Below, one piece after another: positions 44,391 through 53,546 of a stretch of DNA of 64,000 bases (position 1 is the stretch's first letter; every line of letters begins with the position of its first letter). The stretch lies in assembly GCA_030426805.1 (NCBI GenBank), contig JAUHXU010000003.1, positions 434,001 to 498,000 of the forward strand, read 5' to 3'. The DNA comes from a bacterium. GTDB taxonomy: Bacteria; Planctomycetota; JAFGQW01. A model generated the notes under the pieces. That model saw only the letters and a list, made by a program, of their open reading frames with translations. It made no database searches and was not told the origin of the DNA. The position numbers and the translations under genes were made by a program.

Positions 44391-46655
44391 TCAGCCGCGG
44401 CGCGGCTTGAACGTCGCGAACAGCTCCGAGATGCGTCGCGCCGATTCCGCCTCGTCCGACGTCGAGTCGTCGCGAGTGGGATCGACCGGTGGCGCACTCG
44501 CGGGCGCATCGTCGGCCGGGTCGACCGGAAGCGGCGGCGGCGCGGGCTCGTCGCCCTCGGCCGCGTCGTCGGGAATCGGGCCCGTCGCGAGCTGCTTCAG
44601 CAACACGCGATGCGCGGCGACCGCCGGCTCGTCACCGGGCGTGAGTCGTTCGTAGCTGCCGTCTCGGCGCAACGTCCACGTCTGGGCGTTGTCCGTGAGG
44701 TAGGCGAGCAACCCCTCGTCGATCACGCGGCGGCGGAGCTTCTTGTCCTCGACCGGAAACGCGACCTCGACCCGGCGGAAGAAGTTGCGCGGCATCCAAT
44801 CGGCACTCGACAGCCACAGCTCCTCGTCGCCGCCCGCGTGAAAGTAGAAGACGCGCGTGTGCTCGAGGAACCGACCGAGGACCGAACGCACGCGGATGTT
44901 CTCCGAGACGCCGGGCACCCCCGGCACGAGGCAGCAGATCCCGCGGACGATCAGGTCGATCTCGACACCCGCCTGGGACGCTTCGTAGAGCGCCTCGATC
45001 GTGCGCGCCTCGATCAGCGAGTTCGTCTTCACGATGATGCGCGCCTCCCGACCGGCGCGCGCCTCGGCGGTCTCGCGACCGATCGCGTCGAGCATGTGCT
45101 TGTGCAATGTGAACGGCGACTGCAGCAGCTTCTCGAGCTTCTCGACACGGCCGAGCCCCGTGAGTTGTTGGAACAAGCGGTGCACGTCCTCGCAGATGCG
45201 ACGGTCGCTCGTCATCAAGCCGAAGTCGGTATACGCGCGCGACGTGCCGGTGTGGTAGTTCCCGGTGCCGAGGTGCGCGTAGCGGCGGAGCTTGCCGTCC
45301 TCGCGGCGAACGACGAGCAGCATCTTGCAGTGCGTCTTGTAGCCGACGACCCCGTAGACGACCTTGGCTCCGGCCTCCTGGAGCTTCGTCGCGAGCCCGA
45401 TGTTCGCCTCTTCGTCGAAGCGCGCCCGCAGTTCGACGACCGCGGTGACCTCCTTGCCGGCACGCGCCGCCTCGATCAGCGCCGCCGCGAGCGGCGAGTC
45501 TTCGCCGGTGCGGTACACCGTCATCTTGATCGCGAGCACGCCCGGGTCGCGCGCCGCGTCGTTGACGAAGCGGACGACCGGGAGGAACGACTGGTAAGGA
45601 TGGTGCAACAGCAGGTCGCGGCGCCGGATCGTCCCGAACAGTGTGCGCGACTTCGCGCTCGGCGGCATCGGGTTCCCCTGCGTGAACGCGGGGTACTTCA
45701 TGTCCGCCCGGTCGACCATGTCGTAGAGCGCGCTCAGCCGGTGCAGGTTGACCGGCCCGTTGACGATGTAGAGGTCTTCCTCGGTCAGGCCGAACTCCTT
45801 GAGCAGGTAGCGCTGCATCTCCTCGGAGCACGTGTCGGCGACCTCGAGCCGGCAGGCGCCGGCGAACCGGCGACGCGACAGCTCGCCCTTGAGCGCGCTG
45901 AGCAGGTCGTCGACCTCCTCCTCGTCCACCCACAGATCGCTGTCGCGCGTGACGCGGAACTGGCTCGCCGCGACGACCTTCATCCCGGGGAACAGCTCGT
46001 CCATCTGGTCGTGAATCACCGACGAGATCATCACGAACTCGTGCGCGCGGGTCGCGACCTCGTCCGGCAGGGCGACGAGCCGCGGGAACAGCCGCGGCGC
46101 CTGGACGACGGCCATCCGGCTGCGCCGCCCGAACGCGTCCTTGCCCTTCAGCGAGACGATGAAGTTCAGACTCTTGTTGACGATGCGCGGGAACGGGTGG
46201 GCCGGGTCGAGCCCGACCGGCGTCAGCACCGGCAGCACTTCGCGAAGGAAGAAGTCGCGGATCCACGTCCGCTGCCGATCCGTCCACTCTTCGCGCTTGA
46301 GCACGAAGATGCCGTGCTCGTTGAGTGCCGGGAGCATCTCGTCGTTGAGCACGCGATACTGATCGGCGACGAGGCCGTGCGCGACGCGGCTGACGCGCTG
46401 GAGCACGGTCTGCGGCGCGAGCGCATCGGGGCCCGGGAGCCCCAGCTCGAACGCGACGTGTTGTTTGAGGCCGGCGACGCGGATCTCGAAGAACTCGTCG
46501 AGGTTCGACGACGAGATGCACAAGAAGCGAAGGCGCTCGAGCAGCGGCACCTTCGGATCACGCGCGAGTTCGAGCACGCGACGGTTGAACGCGAGCAGGC
46601 TCAGCTCGCGGTTGAAGAACAGGCGCGGCTGCGCGCCGCTGTCGATGTCGTTCAT
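44391..46655 (-). CDS. ppk1: Polyphosphate kinase 1
   Basis: 754 residues from the ATG at 46655. The full PPK1 layout is visible: FFNRELSLLAFNRRVLELAR and LERLRFLCISSSNLDEFFEI at the N-terminus, HPFPRIVNKSLNF, the middle LLHHPYQSFLPVVRFV, KMTVYRTGEDSPLAAALIEA, VVGYKTHCKMLLVVRR with the phosphorylated histidine, HLGTGNYHTGTSRAYTDFGL and GRFLEHTRVFYF with the second active-site histidine. The last 60 residues are a variable Pro/Asp-rich tail. It makes polyphosphate from ATP reversibly, usually membrane-associated. The start overlaps the upstream SixA-like gene's stop by ATGA, so both are one transcript. Confidence 0.96.
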   Translation of the reverse strand: MNDIDSGAQPRLFFNRELSLLAFNRRVLELARDPKVPLLERLRFLCISSSNLDEFFEIRVAGLKQHVAFELGLPGPDALAPQTVLQRVSRVAHGLVADQYRVLNDEMLPALNEHGIFVLKREEWTDRQRTWIRDFFLREVLPVLTPVGLDPAHPFPRIVNKSLNFIVSLKGKDAFGRRSRMAVVQAPRLFPRLVALPDEVATRAHEFVMISSVIHDQMDELFPGMKVVAASQFRVTRDSDLWVDEEEVDDLLSALKGELSRRRFAGACRLEVADTCSEEMQRYLLKEFGLTEEDLYIVNGPVNLHRLSALYDMVDRADMKYPAFTQGNPMPPSAKSRTLFGTIRRRDLLLHHPYQSFLPVVRFVNDAARDPGVLAIKMTVYRTGEDSPLAAALIEAARAGKEVTAVVELRARFDEEANIGLATKLQEAGAKVVYGVVGYKTHCKMLLVVRREDGKLRRYAHLGTGNYHTGTSRAYTDFGLMTSDRRICEDVHRLFQQLTGLGRVEKLEKLLQSPFTLHKHMLDAIGRETAEARAGREARIIVKTNSLIEARTIEALYEASQAGVEIDLIVRGICCLVPGVPGVSENIRVRSVLGRFLEHTRVFYFHAGGDEELWLSSADWMPRNFFRRVEVAFPVEDKKLRRRVIDEGLLAYLTDNAQTWTLRRDGSYERLTPGDEPAVAAHRVLLKQLATGPIPDDAAEGDEPAPPPLPVDPADDAPASAPPVDPTRDDSTSDEAESARRISELFATFKPRRG

Positions 46656-47179
46656 CGCTCGCGCGCCTTCTTCGCCGGGCGCTCCCCGCCGAGCGCGCGC
46701 AACGCGCGCGGCGACAGGTGCCAGACGAGTTGCGCGTTCGCATCGAGCCCCATCATGAAGTCGATGTAGGCGGTCGCGCACTTCTTGAAGCGCAGCGCTT
46801 CACCCCGTGTACCGATCGCCTCGGACGCGAAGAACGAGAGGTGCGGCAGGTGGCCGCTGCACAGCACCGGCTTGCCCTCGAGCTCGAGGAGTTCCTTCAT
46901 CAGTTCGCGCGGCGCGCGGTCGGGTTCGAGCACCGGTGTGCATCGGATGATCCCGCGATCGAGACCGAGTCCGTCGGCGACGATCTCCGCGGTCTCGCGC
47001 GCCCGCACGTAGGGACTCGACAGGATCACGTCGGGCGACACGTCGAGTGCGGCCAAACCGCGCACCGCGCGCTCGGTGCGGACGCGACCGCGATCGGTCA
47101 GCGGACGCTCCGGATCCGGCGGACAAGCCGGGTCGGCACGGTCGAACGCGGGACCGTGGCGCATCAGCCACACGTGCAT
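46652..47179 (-). CDS. SixA-like histidine phosphatase
   Basis: 175 residues from the ATG at 47179. The histidine-phosphatase start MHVWLMRHGPA (RHG at 7-9) is followed by PLTDRGRVRTERAVRGLAAL, ILSSPYVRARETAEIV and the second catalytic histidine in VLCSGHLPHLS. SixA removes phosphate from phosphohistidine in signalling and PTS proteins; relatives are linked to CHAD and PPK genes. ATGA overlap with ppk1 downstream suggests a role in controlling polyphosphate metabolism, but the target is unknown. A longer start at 47212 is possible. Confidence 0.9.
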   Translation of the reverse strand: MHVWLMRHGPAFDRADPACPPDPERPLTDRGRVRTERAVRGLAALDVSPDVILSSPYVRARETAEIVADGLGLDRGIIRCTPVLEPDRAPRELMKELLELEGKPVLCSGHLPHLSFFASEAIGTRGEALRFKKCATAYIDFMMGLDANAQLVWHLSPRALRALGGERPAKKARER

Positions 47180-47376
47180 CGATTCGTCGTCCTTTTCTCC
47201 CCGGCCGCGCAACCGTCACCCAGGTAGAAAGCCGGAGAGCCGCTGCGGTTGCATGTGAAGATTCCATAAAGACCGCGGGCGCCGGTCTCGTCGACCAGGA
47301 CTATCGGCTCGAAACGGAACTCCGGTGGAATCTTATCACGTTTTCGCTACGCTGGTCGGTCCACCGAGCGGGGACC

Positions 47377-48906
47377 ATGGCCACCGAAACCGAACTCAAA
47401 CTCTGCGCCGGCGCGATCGACTTCGACTTCCTCGATCGTGTCGATCCGGTGCGTCGCTACGCCCGCGGCCCGGCGAAAGACCGACAGCTGACGTCGATCT
47501 ACTACGACACGCCGGACCTCGCGCTGCGCGACCGCGACGTCGCGATCCGACTGCGTGAAGTCGACGGCCGATGGATCCAGACGGTCAAGGCGCGCGACCA
47601 GGCGCACGCCGGGTTGCACCGCCGCGCCGAGTGGGAGCACGAGGTGTCCGGCGAGTCGCTCGAGCCGGACCGAGTCGCGAGTGCAGCGGTGCGCGAACTG
47701 CTCGCGACCGAACCGATCCGCAGCGGGCTGCATCCGGTCTTCACGACCGAGTTCCGCCGCAAGACGTGGGACCTCGTCTTCCCCGACGGCACCGAGATCG
47801 AACTCGCCGCCGACCGTGGCACGATCCGCGCCGGCGACGCCGCGACACCGATCGCCGAGATCGAACTCGAACTGCGAAACGGGCGACTGTCGCACGTCTA
47901 CGAGGTGGCCACCGCGCTCAACGACATCGTCCCGTTGAAGCTGTCGAGCGTCAGCAAGGCCGCGCGCGGATACGAACTGGTCCAGCCCAACGGCGTGCCG
48001 GAACCGGTGTTCGCGTCGGGCCTGCAGTTCGACGGCACCGAGTCGCTCGAGACGACGTTCATCGCGATCGCGACGGACGCGATCGCACAGTTGCACGGCA
48101 ACGAGCCGGCGATCCTCGACAACCCGGTCGACATCGAGGGCGTGCACCAGATGCGCGTCGCGGCCCGCCGCACACGCGCCCTGTTCGCATTCTTCCGGCC
48201 GTGGATCCCGCGGATCGCGACGCGCGCGCTCGAAGCGGAGCTGCGCTGGCTCGGCGGACTGCTCGGCCCGGCGCGCGACTGGGACGTCTTCCTCGACGAG
48301 ACGCTGCAGCCGCTGATCGACGACCTGCCGGACGAGGCGGCACTGCTCGACGTGCGCCGCGCGGCCGAGCAACGGCGTCGAGCCGCCTACGAAGCGGCCG
48401 AGACCGGTTTGCGCAGCCAGCGCTACACGCGGCTCGTGCTGCAACTCTCCGCGTGGATCGAGTCGCGGGGGTGGCGCACCGACCCGGACGCGGATCTCCA
48501 GACGCTGCTCGGCCCGGCCCGGCCGGCGGTCGCCGCACGGCTTCGGAAGATGCACCGCCGCGCGGCGAAGCTCGGCGCGACGCTCGACGAGCGCACCGAC
48601 GAGGAGCGCCACCGCGTACGCATCACGCTGAAGAAGCTCCGCTATGCGGTGCGCGCCTACGAGTCGCTGTTCGCGAAGAAGATCGCGCGGCGCTACCGAC
48701 GGCGCGTCGCGCGCCTGCAGGATTCGCTCGGCGTGCTCAACGACCAGGCGGTGACGTCGACGCTGCTCCGACAGCTCGCGACGGACGCGCCGCCGGTCGG
48801 GATCGCGATCCTGCGCGGTGCGACCGTACGCGCCGCGCGCCTCGGCCTCACGTCGCTCAAAGCCGAGTGGCGCGAGTTCCGCGACACGCCGCGCCCGTGG
48901 GCGTGA
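47377..48906 (+). CDS. CYTH-CHAD protein, probable inorganic triphosphatase/polyphosphate-binding protein
   Basis: 509 residues from the ATG at 47377. The CYTH tunnel domain (about 1-205) starts with the ExExK motif in ATETELKLC and has the paired strands SIYYDTPDLALRDRDVAIRL and EIELELRNG. The CHAD domain (about 225-505) is helical and rich in basic residues: GVHQMRVAARRTRALFAFFR, GGLLGPARDWDVFLDE, HRVRITLKKLRYAVRAYESL and RVARLQDSLGVLNDQAV. CYTH domains of the YgiF type cleave tripolyphosphate; CHAD domains bind polyphosphate granules. It is divergent from ppk1-sixA across about 200 bases, consistent with a polyphosphate module. The next gene overlaps by GTGA. Confidence 0.93.
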   Translation: MATETELKLCAGAIDFDFLDRVDPVRRYARGPAKDRQLTSIYYDTPDLALRDRDVAIRLREVDGRWIQTVKARDQAHAGLHRRAEWEHEVSGESLEPDRVASAAVRELLATEPIRSGLHPVFTTEFRRKTWDLVFPDGTEIELAADRGTIRAGDAATPIAEIELELRNGRLSHVYEVATALNDIVPLKLSSVSKAARGYELVQPNGVPEPVFASGLQFDGTESLETTFIAIATDAIAQLHGNEPAILDNPVDIEGVHQMRVAARRTRALFAFFRPWIPRIATRALEAELRWLGGLLGPARDWDVFLDETLQPLIDDLPDEAALLDVRRAAEQRRRAAYEAAETGLRSQRYTRLVLQLSAWIESRGWRTDPDADLQTLLGPARPAVAARLRKMHRRAAKLGATLDERTDEERHRVRITLKKLRYAVRAYESLFAKKIARRYRRRVARLQDSLGVLNDQAVTSTLLRQLATDAPPVGIAILRGATVRAARLGLTSLKAEWREFRDTPRPWA

Positions 48907-49568
48907 CCGAGTCGCGCCACGCGATTCCGTTCGGCGACGCGCCGCTGGACGCGCTGGCGATCGTCCCCGATGCCCCGCGCGCGCTCTACGTCTTCGCTCA
49001 CGGCGCCGGTGCCGGCATGGAGCACGCGTTCCTCGTCCACGCCGCGCACGAACTCGGCGCACGGGGGATCGCGACGCTCCGGTACGACTTCCCGTATCGC
49101 ACGGCCGGCTCGCGCCGACCCGACCCGCAGCCGAAGCTCGTCGCGGCGGTGCGCGCCGCGGTCGCATTCGCGCGCGAGACCTACCCGGCGCTGCCGTGTG
49201 TCGCGGGCGGCAAATCGATGGGCGGTCGCATGACGTCGCTCGCCCACGCCGCCGCGCCACTCGACGGCATTCGCGGCATCGCGTTCTACGGCTTCCCGCT
49301 GCACCCCGCCGCGAAGCCCGGCACCGCGCGCGCCGACCACCTCGCATCGATTGACGTCCCGATGCTCTTCCTCCAGGGCACGCGCGACAAACTCGCCCCG
49401 CTCGACACGCTCACGCCGATCGTCGGCGGCCTCCCCAACGCCCACCTGCACGTCGTCGACGGCGCCGACCACGGCTTCGCCGTCCTCAAACGCTCCGGCC
49501 GCACCGAAGACGACGTGCACGCGGAACTGGCCGACGCGACCGTGTCGTGGATCCAGCACCTGCCGTAG
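48903..49568 (+). CDS. Small alpha/beta hydrolase (dienelactone-hydrolase-like fold)
   Basis: 221 residues from the GTG at 48903, overlapping the CYTH-CHAD stop by four bases. Catalytic landmarks are VFAHGAGAGMEHAFLVHAAH (oxyanion region), the nucleophile elbow AGGKSMGGRMTSL with Ser about 103, FLQGTRDKLAP with the acid, and VVDGADHGFAV with the histidine. The family contains esterase-like proteins with poorly known substrates. Coupling to CYTH-CHAD suggests joint expression, but no mechanistic link is evident. Confidence 0.88.
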   Translation: MTESRHAIPFGDAPLDALAIVPDAPRALYVFAHGAGAGMEHAFLVHAAHELGARGIATLRYDFPYRTAGSRRPDPQPKLVAAVRAAVAFARETYPALPCVAGGKSMGGRMTSLAHAAAPLDGIRGIAFYGFPLHPAAKPGTARADHLASIDVPMLFLQGTRDKLAPLDTLTPIVGGLPNAHLHVVDGADHGFAVLKRSGRTEDDVHAELADATVSWIQHLP

Positions 49569-49714
49569 GCCTCGCGGCCGGACCTCGCTCTTCGCCTCGC
49601 GGGAATCCGCGAATCGGCTGTCACCGATCGAGGCCTCGCCGAACCGGATCGTTGCGCCGACGAATCGGTCGTCGGCACGACGTCATCGCAAGGCACACGA
49701 GGAAGGTTCGAATC

Positions 49715-50782
49715 ATGAGGAAGTCACTCGGCATCGTCGCCGCGGTCGCAATCGCACTCACCGCGGCGCACGCCGCCCCGACACAGCAGGTCAACTACAC
49801 CGGCTTCACGCTCGAATCGACGCAGCAGGAGAAGACGAGCTACACGCTCCTGCAAGGCGGCGCGATCGCATCGATCGTGTCGCCGAATATCTACAGTCGG
49901 TCGTACTACTACAGCCCCTTCACAGTCGCCGACTGTTGGATCTCCACCGAAGTACGCGTGATGCGTGGCCTCGACAACGACTTCTTCGGGTTCGTGCTCG
50001 GATACCAACCGGGGGACATGAACACCGACCGCCCGGCCAACTACGTGCTGATCGACTGGAAGGCAGGACAGAGCGCACAGAACGGTGCAAAACCCGGCCT
50101 CGCGATGATCCAGTTGCTACGCGGCGGCCCGATCAAGGGCGGTGAGCAGCAGTCCGTTTTCTGGAAGCACGAAAACCCGACGAACGCACCCTACACCTAC
50201 ATGCGTTCCCTCGCGCGGGGCTCGTCGCTCGGTGGCATCGAGTGGCAACCCTTCACGACCTACGTGTTCGACATCCGCTACGCTCCGACCAAGGTCGAGG
50301 TCTACGTGAACGGGAAGCTCGAGATGAGTGCCGCAGGGAGCTTCTCGCCGGGCCGATTCGGGCTCTACAACTACTCGCAGAACTGGGTCGTCACGGGCCC
50401 GACCTACGTCTCGGTTGCCCGCGTCGGCCGCCCCTTCAACGGCACCGCGATGCTCTCGACCGCGCCATGGCGACCGGGACAGCCCTACGCGATCGACGTG
50501 ACCGGTGCGGCATCTCGCAGCCCGGGGAGCCTCCTCGTGACGCTGCAACCCTCGGCACCGACGGTCGTCGCTCCCGGCCTCGTCGCGCACGTCGACCTGA
50601 CGCGGGTCCTCGTGCGGGCTCCGCTTTCCACCGACTCGGCCGGCCAGGCCCGCCACGCGAGTCGAATCCCGGCGATTCCCGCGCTCGCCGGGATTCGGCT
50701 CGCCTGCCAGGCGGTGTTCACGGGCACCGGCTCGCCGCCGATCGCCACCACCGATGGCCTGAACATCACGATTGCGAAGTAG
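49715..50782 (+). CDS. Secreted protein with a thrombospondin-C/concanavalin-like domain and a shared C-terminal module
   Basis: 355 residues from the ATG at 49715, with GAGGAAGG eight bases upstream. A signal peptide (about 1-20) precedes a jelly-roll domain whose core resembles the thrombospondin C-terminal domain: WISTEVRVMRGLDNDFFGFV, GYQPGDMNTDRPANYVLIDW, FTTYVFDIRYAPTKVEVYVN and GRFGLYNYSQNWVVTGPTYV. Such domains bind glycans or calcium. From about residue 245 a beta-rich C-terminal region ends IPALAGIRLACQAVF, which matches the tail of the SBBP and beta-helix proteins downstream. Outer surface location is likely. It is the first of a block of secreted proteins. Confidence 0.82.
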   Translation: MRKSLGIVAAVAIALTAAHAAPTQQVNYTGFTLESTQQEKTSYTLLQGGAIASIVSPNIYSRSYYYSPFTVADCWISTEVRVMRGLDNDFFGFVLGYQPGDMNTDRPANYVLIDWKAGQSAQNGAKPGLAMIQLLRGGPIKGGEQQSVFWKHENPTNAPYTYMRSLARGSSLGGIEWQPFTTYVFDIRYAPTKVEVYVNGKLEMSAAGSFSPGRFGLYNYSQNWVVTGPTYVSVARVGRPFNGTAMLSTAPWRPGQPYAIDVTGAASRSPGSLLVTLQPSAPTVVAPGLVAHVDLTRVLVRAPLSTDSAGQARHASRIPAIPALAGIRLACQAVFTGTGSPPIATTDGLNITIAK

Positions 50783-50801
50783 GCCGGCCACTCGTCGCCA
50801 C

Positions 50802-50836
50802 GGCGCGGACCCCGGCCGCCCACCGGAGTCCGCGCC
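50802..50836. terminator. Strong hairpin between two convergent genes
   Basis: GGCGCGGAC (50802-50810) pairs perfectly with GTCCGCGCC (50828-50836), with a further four-pair inner stem. There is no T tract on either strand, so it is a possible bidirectional terminator or rho-independent pause rather than a classical intrinsic terminator. Confidence 0.45.
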
Positions 50837-50848
50837 CCTCTGCGGCGA

Positions 50849-53323
50849 TCAGTTCGTGTAGAACGCGGCCATCTTCTTCACGCCGGCGCCCTGGAGGCGC
50901 ATCAACTCGCGCCCGAGCGCGAGGTCGATCACACTGACCGTGCCGTCGCCGTTGGCCACATACATGCGCGCCGGCGCCGACGTCTGCGACGCGTTCGGCA
51001 CGTCCGGCATGTGCTTGAAGTTGTTCGATTGGCACGTGACGTACGGGTCGCGCAGCACGACGTCGCGCGGGCGCGCACCGACCGTGACGACCGTCGTCGT
51101 CTCGAAGTCGACGCCGACGAACGACGGCGGCGGGTTCGGGAACGGCGAATAACGGAACCGCGTGGCCCGGAGGTAGCGCGCCGTGCCGTCGTCACACGTC
51201 ACCCAGAAGCCGGTGAGGCTCGAGGACGGCGGGATCGGGTCGTGGCTGCCGGAGCCCACACCGCCGGACCGCTCGTCGGCGTTGACCGACGTCGGACCCG
51301 GGAGCTGCCCCAACACCTGGACGATGTTGTCGCGGCCGTAGCCGTTGACCTGTTGCGGCCCGGACTCGAACACCGACACCGAGTCGGCGCCCTGGTTCGC
51401 GAAGTAGGCGTAGTTGGGGAACGGCGACAACGACGGCAAGAGCGGCGGGATCCGTCCCGTCGCACAAACGTCGACGCAGTTCGGCCCGACGTTGCCGCGC
51501 AGCGTCAGGCGAACCGGGTCGTTCGACGCGACCTGGTTCAGCTGGATCACGCTGACCGAGTTCTCGAGCCGGTTGACGACGAAGAGATCTTCGTTGTCGG
51601 GCCCGACGGTCAGTGCATCGGCACCCTGACCCGTCGGAATCGTCCGCACGAGCGAGCCGCGCGGCAGGCTCGTCATCGGGTCCGCGGTGATGTCGAACAC
51701 CGACACGCTGTTGCCGCCGAAGTTCGACACGAACATGAACTGCAGCAACGGGTCGATCGCGATCCGCCGCGGATCCGGCGCCGGGATGTCCTTGTAGAGC
51801 TGATACGTGTTCGAGTTGAACACGTGGATCACGTTGCGGTCCTCGTTCGCGACGAACAGGAAGTTGCCGATCGCCTGCACCGGAACCGGGAGCGTCCCGC
51901 ACAACCCGGCGGTCGGCGCCGCACCCGGCAGCGAATACTCGGTGATCGGAGGCGCGGGGGTCGTCGTGATGCGCGGCGGGTTCGGGACCGGCGGGTTGCC
52001 GATCACGTTGCCGCTACCCGGCGGGTTCAGATACGGCGCGATGAACGGGCCGATCACGACGTCGCTGAGTCCGCCCTGCACGAGGCGTGCGAGGTCGTTG
52101 CGGTCGTTGACCGGGACGATGAAGTCCTCGTTCTGCGCGCCGTCGGTGTCCACGACGTTGATCGCGCCGATCTCGCTGTTCGTCGTGACGAAGTGCACGA
52201 CACCCGGCGCCACCGGGTTGTTCGCGAGGTCGGGTCCCCTGCCGGTCGTGAAGCTGTAGGCGCCGTCGGTGAACGCGCTCGCGGGCAGCTCGTTGTTCGC
52301 TCGGTCGAGGTGATACGGCGCGCCGGACACGATCGTCACGCGGATCAGCGTGCTACCCGGCAAGTCGACCTGCGGCGTGAAGCGCAGCTCGTTCGTGAGC
52401 CCGGAGGTCGGCGCGACCGACCCGACGAGCTGAACCGTCTGCGGACCGTTCGGCCCGGTGCTCAGCGCCTGCACGAGCAGGCTGTACGGCGGCGGCGGAC
52501 CGGTCGTCGGCAGCAGCGGCGCCGAGATCACCGACGATGCCTCGATCGGCTCGGTGAGGCGGATCACGATGTCGCTCTTGATGTCGACGTTCGTCTGGTC
52601 GTTCGCCGGCGTCACCGAGTCGATCAGCGGGTAGACGTAGTCGCGGTCGCCGACGTTGAAGCTCGCGGCGAAGCGGGACGAGAGCGCCTCTCCGCCCGCG
52701 GCGCTCTTCACGCCGGCCTGCACGTCGACCTGGATCTGTGCGTGCGGCAGCGCCGCGTTGAAGAGATCCGACGGGAGGAACGACTCCGGCGTCCCGAGCG
52801 CGCCGTCGGTATCGGCGATGAAGTAGGCGACGTTCGCCGCGACCTGATACTTCGCCGGCGCGATGCCGAGTTCCGTCGCGGTGACCGAGCGCAGCACGCC
52901 GCCGTAGGTGCTCGTCGACGGGTCGAAGTTCGTCCGACCGTTCAGAACGAGCACGCCCTGCAGCCGTCGGCTCGACTGCTGCGACGCGGCGCCCGGCGGA
53001 TTGGTCTGCGAGAACTGCCCGAGGTAGTAGCGGTTGATCAGCCGCAGCGCCGAGGAGACGCCGTTGGACGTCGTGGCGTCGAACAGCGTGGCCGGATCGA
53101 CCGCATCGGAGAACTCGATGCGCAGGAACTGGTTCTCGGTCGACGGGCTCGGCTGTGCGGGGAGCATCGCGCCGTTCGGCTCTGCCGCCACGGCGATGAC
53201 GCGGAACACGCCGCCCACGCCGGTGCCGCCTCCGCTGCTTCCCCCGCCCCCACATCCGGCCAGCCCGATCGTCGCGGCGAGACCGGCGATCACGCCGACG
53301 CCGCGCAACGTCTGAAGTCTCAT
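50849..53323 (-). CDS. Surface lipoprotein with Big_5-like domains and a lactonase-type beta-propeller
   Basis: 824 residues from the ATG at 53323, with GGGAGGA about eight bases upstream. Lipobox LAGC (cysteine about 24) is followed by a glycine stretch. Residues about 40-400 hold two bacterial Ig-like regions of the Big_5 type (LRIEFSDAVDPATL, DSVTPANDQTNVDIKSDIVI, RLTEPIEASSVISA), and residues about 480-820 a seven-bladed YncE/lactonase-like propeller, with units such as NFLFVANEDRNVIHVFNSNT, FMFVSNFGGNSVSVFDITAD and YVANGDGTVSVIDLALGREL. Such lipoproteins are of unknown function, often surface-exposed. It converges with the TSP-C-like gene across a strong hairpin. Confidence 0.83.
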   Translation of the reverse strand: MRLQTLRGVGVIAGLAATIGLAGCGGGGSSGGGTGVGGVFRVIAVAAEPNGAMLPAQPSPSTENQFLRIEFSDAVDPATLFDATTSNGVSSALRLINRYYLGQFSQTNPPGAASQQSSRRLQGVLVLNGRTNFDPSTSTYGGVLRSVTATELGIAPAKYQVAANVAYFIADTDGALGTPESFLPSDLFNAALPHAQIQVDVQAGVKSAAGGEALSSRFAASFNVGDRDYVYPLIDSVTPANDQTNVDIKSDIVIRLTEPIEASSVISAPLLPTTGPPPPYSLLVQALSTGPNGPQTVQLVGSVAPTSGLTNELRFTPQVDLPGSTLIRVTIVSGAPYHLDRANNELPASAFTDGAYSFTTGRGPDLANNPVAPGVVHFVTTNSEIGAINVVDTDGAQNEDFIVPVNDRNDLARLVQGGLSDVVIGPFIAPYLNPPGSGNVIGNPPVPNPPRITTTPAPPITEYSLPGAAPTAGLCGTLPVPVQAIGNFLFVANEDRNVIHVFNSNTYQLYKDIPAPDPRRIAIDPLLQFMFVSNFGGNSVSVFDITADPMTSLPRGSLVRTIPTGQGADALTVGPDNEDLFVVNRLENSVSVIQLNQVASNDPVRLTLRGNVGPNCVDVCATGRIPPLLPSLSPFPNYAYFANQGADSVSVFESGPQQVNGYGRDNIVQVLGQLPGPTSVNADERSGGVGSGSHDPIPPSSSLTGFWVTCDDGTARYLRATRFRYSPFPNPPPSFVGVDFETTTVVTVGARPRDVVLRDPYVTCQSNNFKHMPDVPNASQTSAPARMYVANGDGTVSVIDLALGRELMRLQGAGVKKMAAFYTN

Positions 53324-53426
53324 GGTACGTTCCTCCCGGGGGCGACCCCCCGGTCACGTGACGACCCGACTCCAGACTGCGGCACGGAAACGCAAACGAC
53401 GGGCCATCGACGCAATCGACCCGAGA

Positions 53427-53467
53427 AACGGCGCCAGTTGGCCGCAATTCGCGGATTCAGCGCCGTT
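53427..53467. repeat. Nested inverted repeat in the gap between two minus-strand genes
   Basis: AACGGCGC (53427-53434) and GCGCCGTT (53460-53467) are perfect inverted copies, with an inner CCGC/GCGG stem. It lies 80 bases after the beta-helix gene's stop on the minus strand, so may stop or stabilise that transcript; no T tract follows. The rest of the 223-base gap shows nothing distinctive. Confidence 0.35.
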
Positions 53468-53546
53468 CGCGATACGGCAGTTCGAGCGTCGAGGAGGCGC
53501 CGACACGCCGAGCGTGCGGATTCACACGTGCGATCGCGCTACAGCG

